Part shown: piece after piece, positions 7,405-15,885 of the stretch
Layout: every line of letters starts with the position of its first letter
How positions within the stretch are numbered: the first letter of the stretch is position 1
From: Saprospiraceae bacterium
GTDB lineage: Bacteria; Bacteroidota; Bacteroidia; Chitinophagales; Saprospiraceae
Assembly (NCBI GenBank): GCA_015490715.1
Contig: WFXH01000095.1
Span: 2,501-60,099, forward strand
Reading direction: 5' to 3'
DNA: 57,599 nt
Notes under the pieces: model-generated
The model's database searches: none
What the model saw: the letters and a program-made list of their open reading frames with translations, nothing else
What the model was told of the DNA's origin: nothing
Position numbers and translations under genes: made by a program

Positions 7405-10400
7405 TTATGGATTAAAGTCGCGATAAAATGCTGCCACTTTTTGATTGTACTGCAGTACGGTATCGAAGTAGTGCATTTTCGCCTGGAGGTATTCGGAGCG
7501 CATTTGATACAACTGTTGGTAATCGATGATCCCTTTTTCGTACTGGTCTTCTGCTTCGCGTGTCCAGGAGCGCAGTTTGTCGAACACCCACTCTTCCTCG
7601 CGCTGCATGGCTTGTTGGAGCTGTTCGATTTCGTTTTGGTACTGTTGTTTGAGGTTTTCCGCATCGGTCATGAGCATATGGATTTGCCAGTCCAGGGCCT
7701 TGCGCTCGGCGCTGAGTTGGCGTATGCGCGAGCGAAAGGTCGTGTTAAAGATGGGAGCGCTAATGCCAAACCCCGCCGTGCCAAACCAGCCGAGCTCTCG
7801 CAAGTATTCCGCCCCATATTGCAAGCGCACATCGGGCAGACGCTGACTTTTGGCCAGTTGGATTTCGGCATCGGCAATCTTAGATTGCGCTTGTACGAGC
7901 TGCACGCGATAGGCGGTTTGCGGAACTTGTATCGGCGGAGGTAGGACATACAATTGTGTATCGACGGTCGCCTGGGGCTGCCCGGTCAGCTGACGTAACT
8001 CGTACTCGAGCGAGTGGATATTGGCCTGTCCGGCCTGGATTTGATTGACGAGAGTGACGCGTTTGAGCTCCAGTGCATTAAGGGCGATGTGCGACAATGC
8101 CCCTTGCGTTACAGCAGTCCGCGCAATATTGAGCACTTCATCGGTATAGGCAAGCCAGCGTTGACGCTCGGCCTGCTTGAGCACTTCATTTTGAAGTCGA
8201 AAGTATACGTCTCGCACGCGATACTCGAGTTGGGCAAGGCGCATACCCTTCTCTACTTGGAGTGCTTCACCCCGTGCATTCCATAGCCCTTTGATTGCTT
8301 TGGTCTTCGAAGGTACGGGAATCTGCTGTTGTACCGCGTATTGCCACCGTCGCTCCGGGCTATCTCTCCACAATCCTTCACCATCGGCAAAGACCTCCGT
8401 ATTGCCCAGCGAAATGCGAATATCGCGAAACGCCTCTGCACCTTGGATACGTGCATCGTAGTAGTGCCCAAGGGGATAGTGCTCCTTAGTGTATTGAATG
8501 GCCTCTTCCAGAGTCAGTATTTGCTGAGCACGAGCTGGTGCGGAAATCCCGACGAGCGACACCACTGCGATCCACAATACATTGAAGCGCTGGAAGTACC
8601 GCAGCCAGCGCCTTTGCAAGCCGCGCTCGATGTAGTAGTAGAGTACAGGCAAGACAAAAAGCGTCAGTATAGTCGCTGTGATCAACCCGCCGATGACAAC
8701 TGTAGCCAGCGGTCGTTGTACTTCCGCCCCTTGTGAAGTAGAAAGTGCCATCGGAAGAAAGCCCAGCGACGCTACAGACATGGTAATGAGTACGGGGCGG
8801 AGACGCTCGTGTGTACCGCGGTAAATGATGGTCATCAGATCGCTCACGCCTTCCCTCTTCAAGCGATCAAATGCACCGATCAACACAATGCCATTGAGCA
8901 CCGCCACACCAAATAGCGCAATAAAGCCTATGCCCGCCGAGATACTAAAGGGCATATCCCGCAAGGTAAGGGACCAAATACCGCCTATGGCTGCCAAGGG
9001 AATGACAAAGAAGATTAAAATCGACTTAATAATGGAGTGAAAAGTAAAATACAACATCACCAGTATGAGTAACAGGGCTAAGGGCACGACTAAGGCAAGG
9101 CGATTGCGCGCTCGTATGAAGTTTTCGTACTGACCTCCAAAGCTGACGGAATAACCTTCGGGCAGGGGCAAGTAACGGTCAAACTGCGCGCGAATGTCGT
9201 CGACCACCGATTTGATATCCCTACCCGCCGTATTGACGCCGATCACTGTGCGGCGCATACCATCGGAGCGGCTCACTTGCATCGGTCCTTCCGAAATTTT
9301 GACATTCGCTACGTCGCGCAATTGAATATACGAACCATCCGGCTTTTTAATCCACAAATCTTTCAACTGATCCAGGCGACTCTGGTAAAGCGAGTCAAAG
9401 CGCACCACAAGGTCAAAGAAGCGCTCTCCTTCGTAAAACACTCCAGCAGGAATACCCGATACGACGGCCTGTACGGTCTTGTTGACATCATCGGCGCGCA
9501 ATCCATGTAGGGCAAGGGCTTGACGGTCGACGCGTACTACGATCTGCGGCAAGCCCACCGTCTGCTCTTCTACTACAGAGCCCACGCCTTCAATGCCCTG
9601 AATGAGCTGTTTTGCGCGTTGAGCCAGCTTGTTGAGTGTCTGGAAGTCTTCTCCGCGAATGAAGATCGAAATCTCGGCCCTCGACCCGCTCATCATCTCA
9701 TTGAAGCGCAGCTGGACGGGCTGGCTAAACTCTAAGCTGATGTTCTTTATGTTGCGGTGGATGAGTGCTTCGATTTTTTCGAAAAGTTCAATGCGATCTT
9801 CGGCATAGGTCCACTCTTTCTTCGGCTTCATTATGACGACGTAATCCGCAATTTCGACCGGCATGGGGTCCGTGGGGATTTCCGCCGTGCCGATGTTGGC
9901 CACGACTTTCACCACATCTGGAACGCTATCCAGGAGAAGTTTTTGGATCTTCATGGACACCTCCAGAGATTTTTGCAGAGATGTCCCCGGTGGCAATATA
10001 TGTTGAATGGCGATATCCCCTTCTTCAAGCGTGGGGATAAACTCGCCGCCCATGCGCTGAAAGCGCACGAACGAGATGATGCCCAGACCTATGATGACTG
10101 CTAAAAAAGCCAGCTTGTACCGCATCACCCAGCGCAATGCTCTGTCATAATGGCGGTGCAACACTTCCATGACGCGATCGGCAAAGCTCCATTCCGTGCC
10201 CTTGGTATTGCGCAACAGTGCTGCACTCATCGCCGGCACATAGGTCAACGAAAGCACAAGGGCCCCGAAGATGGCAAACATAATGGTCGAGGCCATGGGC
10301 TTAAACATGCGGCCCTCAATGCCTACCAAGGCCAATATCGGCAGGTACACCATCAAGATGATGAGCTCGCCAAAGGCGGCGCTCTTTCGAATGCGCACAG

Positions 10401-11715
10401 CTGCCTCGTAAATATCTTCTTCCACATCGGTCGTCACCCGTGGAGCGAGATAGCGCTGATGCAAGCGCGTCACGATCGCCTCTGTCACAATCACAGCCCC
10501 ATCGACGATGATTCCAAAGTCGATTGCACCGAGACTCATTAGATTGGCCGATACTCCCGTCAAATACATCATCGTCACCGCAAACAACATCGAAAGCGGT
10601 ATGACCGAAGCCACGATGAGACCAGCGCGGAGATTGCCCAAAAACAATATGAGCACGAAGATGACGATGAGACCCCCCTCGATGAGGTTTTTGCGCACCG
10701 TCTTAATCGTTTGATCAATGAGTTTTTCGCGATTCAAATAGGGCACCACCTGGACGCCGGCTGGCAAAATCTTGTTGATTTCCTGGACGCGCTCATGGAC
10801 ACGACGCGCTGTGGCATAGGAGTTTTCGCCGATCAGCATCTGAACGCGCCCTCCGACGACCTCTTCGCCATTCTTCGTGACGCCCCCATAACGCGGGGCA
10901 TGCGAAAGGCGCACCTGAGCTACATCCTTGACACGGATCGGCGTGCCTTCCACATTGGCCAACACCGTATTCTCAATGTCCTCAAGGTCTTTATAGAGTC
11001 CTTCAGTGCGGATGTAAAACGCGTTGCTAAACTTTTCGATGTAGGCGCTCCCTATGTTGGCGTTGCTTTGCTCAATGGCTTCTAAGATTTCATACAGACT
11101 CAAATTGTAGTTCTTCATCTTAATGGGGTCGACGGCGATCTCGTATTGCTTGAGGTACCCACCCATGGTGTTGACCTCTACCACTCCTTCGATCCCAGAG
11201 AGATGGCGCCGGACCACCCAGTCTTGTAGGGTGCGAAGATCCATCAAACTATAACGATCCTTGACCGAATCGGCAACTTCAAGAGTGTAGAGATACACCT
11301 CCCCCAGACCAAGCGACATCGGCGCAAGGCGTGGCACACCGAGCCCTTCGGGTATCATCTCCTTGGCCTCTACCAGCTGCTGCGATACCAATTGGCGCGC
11401 CAGATACTTGTCGACGTGATCCGGAAAGACTACCGATATCACCGAAAGGCCAAAACGCGATATGGAGCGTATCTCTTTGATGTTTGGAAGATTGCGCAAC
11501 GACCACTCCAGCGGTACCGTGATGTAGCGCTCCACATCGACGGTAGCAGTACCTGGGCTCAGGGTATACACCTGAACGATGTTGTCCGTAATATCCGGCA
11601 AGGCATCCAGCGGTATGCGCAACAAAGAGTACACCCCGCCCACAGCCATCAAAAAGGTCAACACAAATATGACCGCCCGATTGTATATCGAAAAGCGAAT
11701 GATGCGATCAATCAT
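7405..11715 (-). CDS. CusA/CzcA heavy-metal RND pump fused to TolC-type outer membrane channel
   Basis: A 1436-residue protein. Residues 1 to about 1040 form a complete HME-type RND proton/metal antiporter: first transmembrane helix IYNRAVIFVLTFLM, proton-relay region DFGIIVDGAVIVTEAI, and paired periplasmic domains. The DFGIIVDG sequence resembles the Co/Zn/Cd (CzcA) subgroup. A basic stretch and hydrophobic helix follow (FNVLWIAVVSLVGIS), ending in ARA-QQ with the Ala at residue 1063, which looks like a signal peptidase I site. Residues 1064-1436 are a TolC-like outer-membrane factor (LTLEEAIQYTKEH, long coiled coils). Pumps alone are about 1030-1050 residues, so this is a genuine in-frame fusion of two parts of the efflux complex. 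No frameshift is seen. It lies upstream of its adaptor. Confidence 0.93.
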   Translation of the reverse strand: MIDRIIRFSIYNRAVIFVLTFLMAVGGVYSLLRIPLDALPDITDNIVQVYTLSPGTATVDVERYITVPLEWSLRNLPNIKEIRSISRFGLSVISVVFPDHVDKYLARQLVSQQLVEAKEMIPEGLGVPRLAPMSLGLGEVYLYTLEVADSVKDRYSLMDLRTLQDWVVRRHLSGIEGVVEVNTMGGYLKQYEIAVDPIKMKNYNLSLYEILEAIEQSNANIGSAYIEKFSNAFYIRTEGLYKDLEDIENTVLANVEGTPIRVKDVAQVRLSHAPRYGGVTKNGEEVVGGRVQMLIGENSYATARRVHERVQEINKILPAGVQVVPYLNREKLIDQTIKTVRKNLIEGGLIVIFVLILFLGNLRAGLIVASVIPLSMLFAVTMMYLTGVSANLMSLGAIDFGIIVDGAVIVTEAIVTRLHQRYLAPRVTTDVEEDIYEAAVRIRKSAAFGELIILMVYLPILALVGIEGRMFKPMASTIMFAIFGALVLSLTYVPAMSAALLRNTKGTEWSFADRVMEVLHRHYDRALRWVMRYKLAFLAVIIGLGIISFVRFQRMGGEFIPTLEEGDIAIQHILPPGTSLQKSLEVSMKIQKLLLDSVPDVVKVVANIGTAEIPTDPMPVEIADYVVIMKPKKEWTYAEDRIELFEKIEALIHRNIKNISLEFSQPVQLRFNEMMSGSRAEISIFIRGEDFQTLNKLAQRAKQLIQGIEGVGSVVEEQTVGLPQIVVRVDRQALALHGLRADDVNKTVQAVVSGIPAGVFYEGERFFDLVVRFDSLYQSRLDQLKDLWIKKPDGSYIQLRDVANVKISEGPMQVSRSDGMRRTVIGVNTAGRDIKSVVDDIRAQFDRYLPLPEGYSVSFGGQYENFIRARNRLALVVPLALLLILVMLYFTFHSIIKSILIFFVIPLAAIGGIWSLTLRDMPFSISAGIGFIALFGVAVLNGIVLIGAFDRLKREGVSDLMTIIYRGTHERLRPVLITMSVASLGFLPMALSTSQGAEVQRPLATVVIGGLITATILTLFVLPVLYYYIERGLQRRWLRYFQRFNVLWIAVVSLVGISAPARAQQILTLEEAIQYTKEHYPLGHYYDARIQGAEAFRDIRISLGNTEVFADGEGLWRDSPERRWQYAVQQQIPVPSKTKAIKGLWNARGEALQVEKGMRLAQLEYRVRDVYFRLQNEVLKQAERQRWLAYTDEVLNIARTAVTQGALSHIALNALELKRVTLVNQIQAGQANIHSLEYELRQLTGQPQATVDTQLYVLPPPIQVPQTAYRVQLVQAQSKIADAEIQLAKSQRLPDVRLQYGAEYLRELGWFGTAGFGISAPIFNTTFRSRIRQLSAERKALDWQIHMLMTDAENLKQQYQNEIEQLQQAMQREEEWVFDKLRSWTREAEDQYEKGIIDYQQLYQMRSEYLQAKMHYFDTVLQYNQKVAAFYRDFNP
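11087..11095 (-). repeat. Dispersed motif GTATRAAAT
   Basis: GTATGAAATCTTA on the coding strand of the RND pump, read as Tyr-Glu-Ile. Confidence 0.75.
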
Positions 11716-11818
11716 AACTGCTTTTTATTTTTTGAATAAAATCGTGTACGACCTCATATAGGCACAGTCGTAGACCCTAAAGCAAGTGCCCAAAAAATCT
11801 TCGAGAAGGAAAGTGAAG

Positions 11819-12145
11819 TTATGCTCGCTCCGGCGGGCGCCAGATGTTGACTGCTATATCCTTTCCGTATAAAAGGCTGTCTTCATAGTAAATCCCCTCT
11901 CCACGGTGAGAGGTCAAAGGCAAATCCTCCTCACTGTCTTGCTCGACGACCACATAGGTGTGACACCCCACACAAATGCACATCCCACAGTGGTGTGCTG
12001 TATTTTTCTGGTCTGAAGAGTCAGGCTGCTCGTGCTGGCAATGGGCTACATAGAGATGGCTGTCCTCATCGACATGCATTCTGTCCCAGGTGATGATCAT
12101 CACCGACAAGATCCACAACGCTATCCACCAATACGCCCCTTTCAT
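11819..12145 (-). CDS. Small Cys/His-rich secreted protein of metal-efflux locus (DUF6660-like)
   Basis: A 108-residue protein starting MKGAYWWIALWILSVMIITW, a single signal or anchor helix. The middle has many potential metal ligands (HCQHEQPDSS, HHCGMCICVGCHTYVV), and the C-terminus reads NIWRPPERA. Small proteins of this build, with a cysteine cluster and a terminal IWxPP motif, are often encoded just upstream of cusA/czcA genes in Bacteroidota (DUF6660). I infer a periplasmic metal-binding or sensing role in the same efflux operon; the pump gene starts 103 bases downstream. The frame also allows a start at 12184, but the later ATG gives a clean signal sequence. Confidence 0.7.
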   Translation of the reverse strand: MKGAYWWIALWILSVMIITWDRMHVDEDSHLYVAHCQHEQPDSSDQKNTAHHCGMCICVGCHTYVVVEQDSEEDLPLTSHRGEGIYYEDSLLYGKDIAVNIWRPPERA

Positions 12146-12220
12146 GCCTTCCCTTGTACCACTTTTATCGCATTCATACGGCAAAAATCAACATCCCAAA
12201 CGCATATCGCACAGTATGTA

Positions 12221-12229
12221 GTATGAAAT
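12221..12229 (+). repeat. Dispersed motif GTATRAAAT
   Basis: GTATGAAATGTTT, intergenic, upstream of the metal-efflux operon. Confidence 0.75.
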
Positions 12230-12319
12230 GTTTCTTATCTTTTATTAACACGGGCTAAACTCCCCCCTTATCGATGATATCAGAATACACATCCTTTCTA
12301 CTTGCTCACTCCAACAGGG

Positions 12320-12327
12320 CAAAGATA
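12320..12327 (-). promoter_or_regulatory. -7 box TATCTTTG
   Basis: Exact TAnnTTTG match on the minus strand, about 175 bases before the small Cys/His-rich protein of the metal-efflux operon. It would imply a long leader, which could host metal-responsive control. Confidence 0.4.
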
Positions 12328-12372
12328 GTTTTTGGCGGGTGTAACTTTTAAGTGGAATGTACGTATTACCTT

Positions 12373-12380
12373 TAGCTTTG
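12373..12380 (+). promoter_or_regulatory. -7 box TAGCTTTG
   Basis: TAnnTTTG match 39 bases before the beta-barrel protein ATG at 12420. Confidence 0.5.
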
Positions 12381-12419
12381 GAAAACGATCATTAAAAATC
12401 ACCATTAAAACTATCGACT

Positions 12420-13508
12420 ATGAAAGGGTACATCAGCTTTTTCATGATTGCAGGACTGTTGGTATCCATACAGCCCATGGCCAGTGGACAGGATACCCTG
12501 GTCGAAATCGATACGACCAATATCCAGCTCGGCAATTACAAGCTCATCGTCGTCCAAAAAGGCGACGAAACCCATGTCCAACTCTTCGTCCACAACGACT
12601 CCACTATGGACACTATTAGCCTTATAGACATCTCCCGCCCCGAAAAGGGAGACGTAAAAGCTGAAAAGCCCCAGGACGAGGAAAGCCTCAAAGAGCTCCA
12701 GCAAAAACTCGAGGAAAAACTCAAGGAGCTCGATGAAAAACTCGATTCAATCGAAATTTTACAAGATGAAGACGAATATTCTATGGAATACCCCGACGAA
12801 TCGTACGAGCCCGAGGATTCCCACAATAATCCTTTAAAACTCAAGCGCAAGTGGCGAAGAAAAGCGCGCATCCACTCCAACTGGGGCGGTTTTAGCTTTG
12901 GATACGCAAGCTTCTCCGATCTGCAAAACGGCGAGCTCGTCGACCAACTCTTCGAGGGGCGAGGTAGTACCTTCCGCTTTGAGTTTTTCCGCGCCTCGGC
13001 GCACCTCGGCACACCGTACATCGCATTGACCACAGGGCTTGATATCAGCAGCAGCACCTATCAACTGAAACCCAACGGATACCTCGATTTCAACGACGAA
13101 GAGGTCTTCCTCGATCCCAATGTCTTCACCCAAACGACACGCAATCAGCTCAAGGTCAGCCACATCGGCGTGCCCCTTTTGTTAGAGCTCACCACCAGCA
13201 AGCACCGCAAGCGCGCCATTGTCCTCAGCGCAGGCCTCTATAACAAGTTTGTCACCGAAGCACAGACAATCTACCACTACGTAGAAAACCAAAAAAAAGT
13301 AGAGAGGATCGAAAAGGCATCCTTCCAAATCGCACCTTATCAACCTGAATTGATGTTCCGGCTGGGATTCAGATGGCTCTCACTCTGGGTAAACCTGGGC
13401 TCCAATCCGTTTTTTAAGCCCAATGTGCGTCCCGAACTCAGCTCGTACAATCTCGGCATCGGAATCATTGCACCGCTGGTCAAAATAGATCTGCCCAAGC
13501 GCTATTGA
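12420..13508 (+). CDS. Outer-membrane beta-barrel protein with coiled-coil insert
   Basis: A 362-residue protein with an N-terminal signal peptide (cleavage near MASGQ). After a short beta-rich segment there is a strongly charged coiled coil (ESLKELQQKLEEKLKELDEK, about residues 89-108) and an acidic linker. From about residue 155 the alternating aromatic and polar pattern (WGGFSFGYASFSD, FRFEFFRASAHLG, YIALTTGLDIS, LGIGIIAPLVKIDL) fits a PorT-like outer-membrane beta-barrel. The exact family is not recognised. A TAGCTTTG box precedes the ATG by 39 bases. Its stop overlaps the stop of the convergent ligase gene by 7 bases. Confidence 0.65.
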   Translation: MKGYISFFMIAGLLVSIQPMASGQDTLVEIDTTNIQLGNYKLIVVQKGDETHVQLFVHNDSTMDTISLIDISRPEKGDVKAEKPQDEESLKELQQKLEEKLKELDEKLDSIEILQDEDEYSMEYPDESYEPEDSHNNPLKLKRKWRRKARIHSNWGGFSFGYASFSDLQNGELVDQLFEGRGSTFRFEFFRASAHLGTPYIALTTGLDISSSTYQLKPNGYLDFNDEEVFLDPNVFTQTTRNQLKVSHIGVPLLLELTTSKHRKRAIVLSAGLYNKFVTEAQTIYHYVENQKKVERIEKASFQIAPYQPELMFRLGFRWLSLWVNLGSNPFFKPNVRPELSSYNLGIGIIAPLVKIDLPKRY

Positions 13509-14746
13509 ATGCCTCTGGTTTGTATAAAATAGTGCGTGCGCAGTGCCACCAGCGTAAAAAAGGCATACATCATCACGCCGAGAGAGACCTCAAAGGGGTG
13601 TTCTACAAGGCCCGACAGCAGCATACCTCCCTGAATGGAGGCCGAAGGGAAGTATCGCCAGGCCGAGCGATGCAAAAAAAGGTACAGCCACACACCTACG
13701 AATATGACAAAGCCGATAAGGCCGACCGTCATTAAGGTGAAGATATACTGATTGTGGGGCAATAACCATTTCTTCGAGCCCTCTAAGGGATGTTCCGAAA
13801 AGTAATGCACGATTTCCCTTTGCACATCTCCGATGCCCACGCCCAATATGGGATGCTTTTGAAAGATTTCCCACCCAGCTTGGATCGAGAGGAGGCGCTG
13901 ACTGTCGGAGCCTTGGGGATGTCTTCCCTTTTGCAGCTGTTCGATTTCCCAGCGCATATAGGCCCATCGCTTGTGCAAGCTCGGTATTTGCTGCACCGCG
14001 ACGACTATCACTACTATCATGCACAGGAGTATCCCAATAGCCGGCCAGCGATACTTGCCGCGCACCATTTCATACAAAAGCACACCCACAGCGACTGCAT
14101 AAAAAAAGGCAATGCCACTGCGCACCGCCAGGTAGTGCAAGAACACCGTCAACACCAGACCACTCACTATCCCCATCCAACGCACTGTACCGCTTCGTGC
14201 TGTCCACGCCAAGTACCACGACATCAACGCAGCATAGGCCGTCAACAGGCTGTAGCGAATGTGATTGACCGGTGTCCACATGGCCTTACCTCGACCTATG
14301 GCATCCAAGATTTTACTCGATCCCCAACCGTTTTCCCAAAGCACCAGCGGCACTGTGCTCAAAGCCCCCAATACCAGAGCCCACCATACCACCTTGGCCA
14401 TAGAAACCCTCCACGGCAGCACACTAAAGGCCACCGGCAAGGCCAGAAAGGGGAGTTTGATGCGCACAAAATTCCACCACGTCGCCAAATCATCCGACCA
14501 CAATCCCGACACAAAGGGCACCCAAAACAACAGCGTCATCCATCCAAAAGCCGGATATCGCTTCAAGGCTTCCCAAACTGCCCCAAACCCTCGCAGCCCT
14601 CCAAAACCACGTTCGCCATCTGCTGGGCGAAGCAACGACCAGACAAACAGCAAAAAGATTCCAATGGCCGGCACGCTTCGCGAATAAAACATGCCCACTA
14701 CCGTGATGACCAATACTCCTCGAAGTACGTAATCATAATAACGCAT
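13502..14746 (-). CDS. O-antigen ligase/polymerase family membrane protein
   Basis: A 414-residue, strongly hydrophobic multi-pass protein with the Wzy_C-type late loop: GWEIFQKHPILGVGIGDV followed by LLPHNQYIFTLMTVGLIG. In this family the protein joins or polymerises surface glycan on lipid carriers at the periplasmic face of the inner membrane. The start is placed at the ATG at 14746 (MRYYDYVLRG), because a TACCTTTG box lies just upstream at 14777-14784 and would sit inside any longer version of the gene. It is divergent from pheS. No sugar transferase cluster adjoins it, so its substrate is unknown. Confidence 0.8.
   Translation of the reverse strand: MRYYDYVLRGVLVITVVGMFYSRSVPAIGIFLLFVWSLLRPADGERGFGGLRGFGAVWEALKRYPAFGWMTLLFWVPFVSGLWSDDLATWWNFVRIKLPFLALPVAFSVLPWRVSMAKVVWWALVLGALSTVPLVLWENGWGSSKILDAIGRGKAMWTPVNHIRYSLLTAYAALMSWYLAWTARSGTVRWMGIVSGLVLTVFLHYLAVRSGIAFFYAVAVGVLLYEMVRGKYRWPAIGILLCMIVVIVVAVQQIPSLHKRWAYMRWEIEQLQKGRHPQGSDSQRLLSIQAGWEIFQKHPILGVGIGDVQREIVHYFSEHPLEGSKKWLLPHNQYIFTLMTVGLIGFVIFVGVWLYLFLHRSAWRYFPSASIQGGMLLSGLVEHPFEVSLGVMMYAFFTLVALRTHYFIQTRGIQ
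13522..13530 (+). repeat. Dispersed motif GTATRAAAT
   Basis: Extended form GTATAAAATAGTG, at the 3' end of the ligase-like gene. Confidence 0.8.
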
Positions 14747-14776
14747 GTGGTATCCCTCAATATCCTTCTCAGCCCG

Positions 14777-14784
14777 CAAAGGTA
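14777..14784 (-). promoter_or_regulatory. -7 box TACCTTTG
   Basis: Drives the O-antigen ligase-like gene and fixes its start at 14746. Back-to-back with the pheS box 13 bases away. Confidence 0.6.
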
Positions 14785-14797
14785 GAGGGAAAATCCC

Positions 14798-14805
14798 TAA
14801 TTTTG
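14798..14805 (+). promoter_or_regulatory. -7 box TAATTTTG
   Basis: TAnnTTTG match 38 bases before the pheS ATG; likely promoter of pheS-hisS-scpA. Confidence 0.6.
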
Positions 14806-14843
14806 CCCCTTACAGTCCATCCAATAGGTCAAACACAACGCAC

Positions 14844-15875
14844 ATGTCCGTATACGACGAAGTCCAGGCTCTCCTCTCGGAAGTGCGCTCTTTTGAGACC
14901 CAGTCGGAAGAAGAGCTCGAGCAGTTTCGACGCAAGTTTTTGGGCAGTAAAAACATCATCAAGCCGCTGTTTTCTGAGATGAAAAACATCCCCCCCGAAA
15001 AGCGACGGGAGTTTGGCATGCTGCTCAATACACTTAAGAGAGAAGCCGAGCAAAAGTACAATGCCTTGCGCGCTGCATTGATTTCGCAACAGCAGCAACG
15101 GCGAGAGCACCTGGATTGGTCCCTACCCCCCCTCCCCATGGGAGGTGGCAGCATGCATCCAATCACCATTGTCCTGCAAGAGGTGATCGACATCTTTAAG
15201 AGTATCGGCTTCGAGGTGGCCGAAGATCGTGAAATCGAGGACGACTGGCACAATTTTACCGCCATGAACACTCCCGAAGACCATCCCGCACGAGATATGC
15301 AAGACACCTTTTACACCGTCCACAATCCCCATTGGTTATTGCGCACGCATACCTCCTCGGTGCAAGCTCGCGTAATGGAGCGTCAAAAGCCACCCATCCG
15401 CATTATTGCACCCGGGCGCGTATATCGCAACGAAACGATTTCGGCACGCTCGCACTGTCAATTCCATCAGGTAGAAGGGCTGTACATCGCCGAAAACGTC
15501 TCCATGGCCGACCTAAAGCAAACGCTGTGGTATTTTGCCCGTCGCATGTACGGCCCCGATGTGCAAATACGCTTTCGTCCTTCGTATTTTCCCTTTACGG
15601 AGCCCAGCGCAGAGATGGACGTGTACTGGGGCCTTGAGACGGAAGCCGACTATCGCATCACCAAGGGCACGGGCTGGCTTGAAATCCTCGGCTGTGGCAT
15701 GGTCGATCCCGCCGTGCTCGACAACTGCGGTATCGACCCCGACAGGTACACGGGATTTGCCTTCGGCATGGGTATCGAACGCCAGGCTATGCTGAAGTAT
15801 AAAATCGACGACATCCGCCTGTTTTTCGAAAACGACCTGAGGTTCTTGCGTCAATTTTCACCCGTCATACACTAA
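14844..15875 (+). CDS. pheS: Phenylalanyl-tRNA synthetase alpha subunit
   Basis: A 343-residue catalytic subunit that charges tRNA-Phe as an alpha2-beta2 enzyme. It has the usual N-terminal coiled-coil arm, then class II motifs: HPITIVLQEV, motif 2 as APGRVYRNETISARSHCQFHQVEG, and motif 3 as GFAFGMGIERQAMLKY. FPFTEPSAEMDVYW and WLEILGCGMV line the amino-acid pocket. The start at 14844 (MSVYDEVQALLSEVRS) follows a TAATTTTG box at 14798-14805. hisS starts 10 bases downstream. pheT is not in the window, so the subunits are encoded apart. Confidence 0.97.
   Translation: MSVYDEVQALLSEVRSFETQSEEELEQFRRKFLGSKNIIKPLFSEMKNIPPEKRREFGMLLNTLKREAEQKYNALRAALISQQQQRREHLDWSLPPLPMGGGSMHPITIVLQEVIDIFKSIGFEVAEDREIEDDWHNFTAMNTPEDHPARDMQDTFYTVHNPHWLLRTHTSSVQARVMERQKPPIRIIAPGRVYRNETISARSHCQFHQVEGLYIAENVSMADLKQTLWYFARRMYGPDVQIRFRPSYFPFTEPSAEMDVYWGLETEADYRITKGTGWLEILGCGMVDPAVLDNCGIDPDRYTGFAFGMGIERQAMLKYKIDDIRLFFENDLRFLRQFSPVIH
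15797..15805 (+). repeat. Dispersed motif GTATRAAAT
   Basis: GTATAAAATCGAC near the end of pheS, read as Tyr-Lys-Ile. Confidence 0.75.
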
Positions 15876-15885
15876 TTGTACACCT

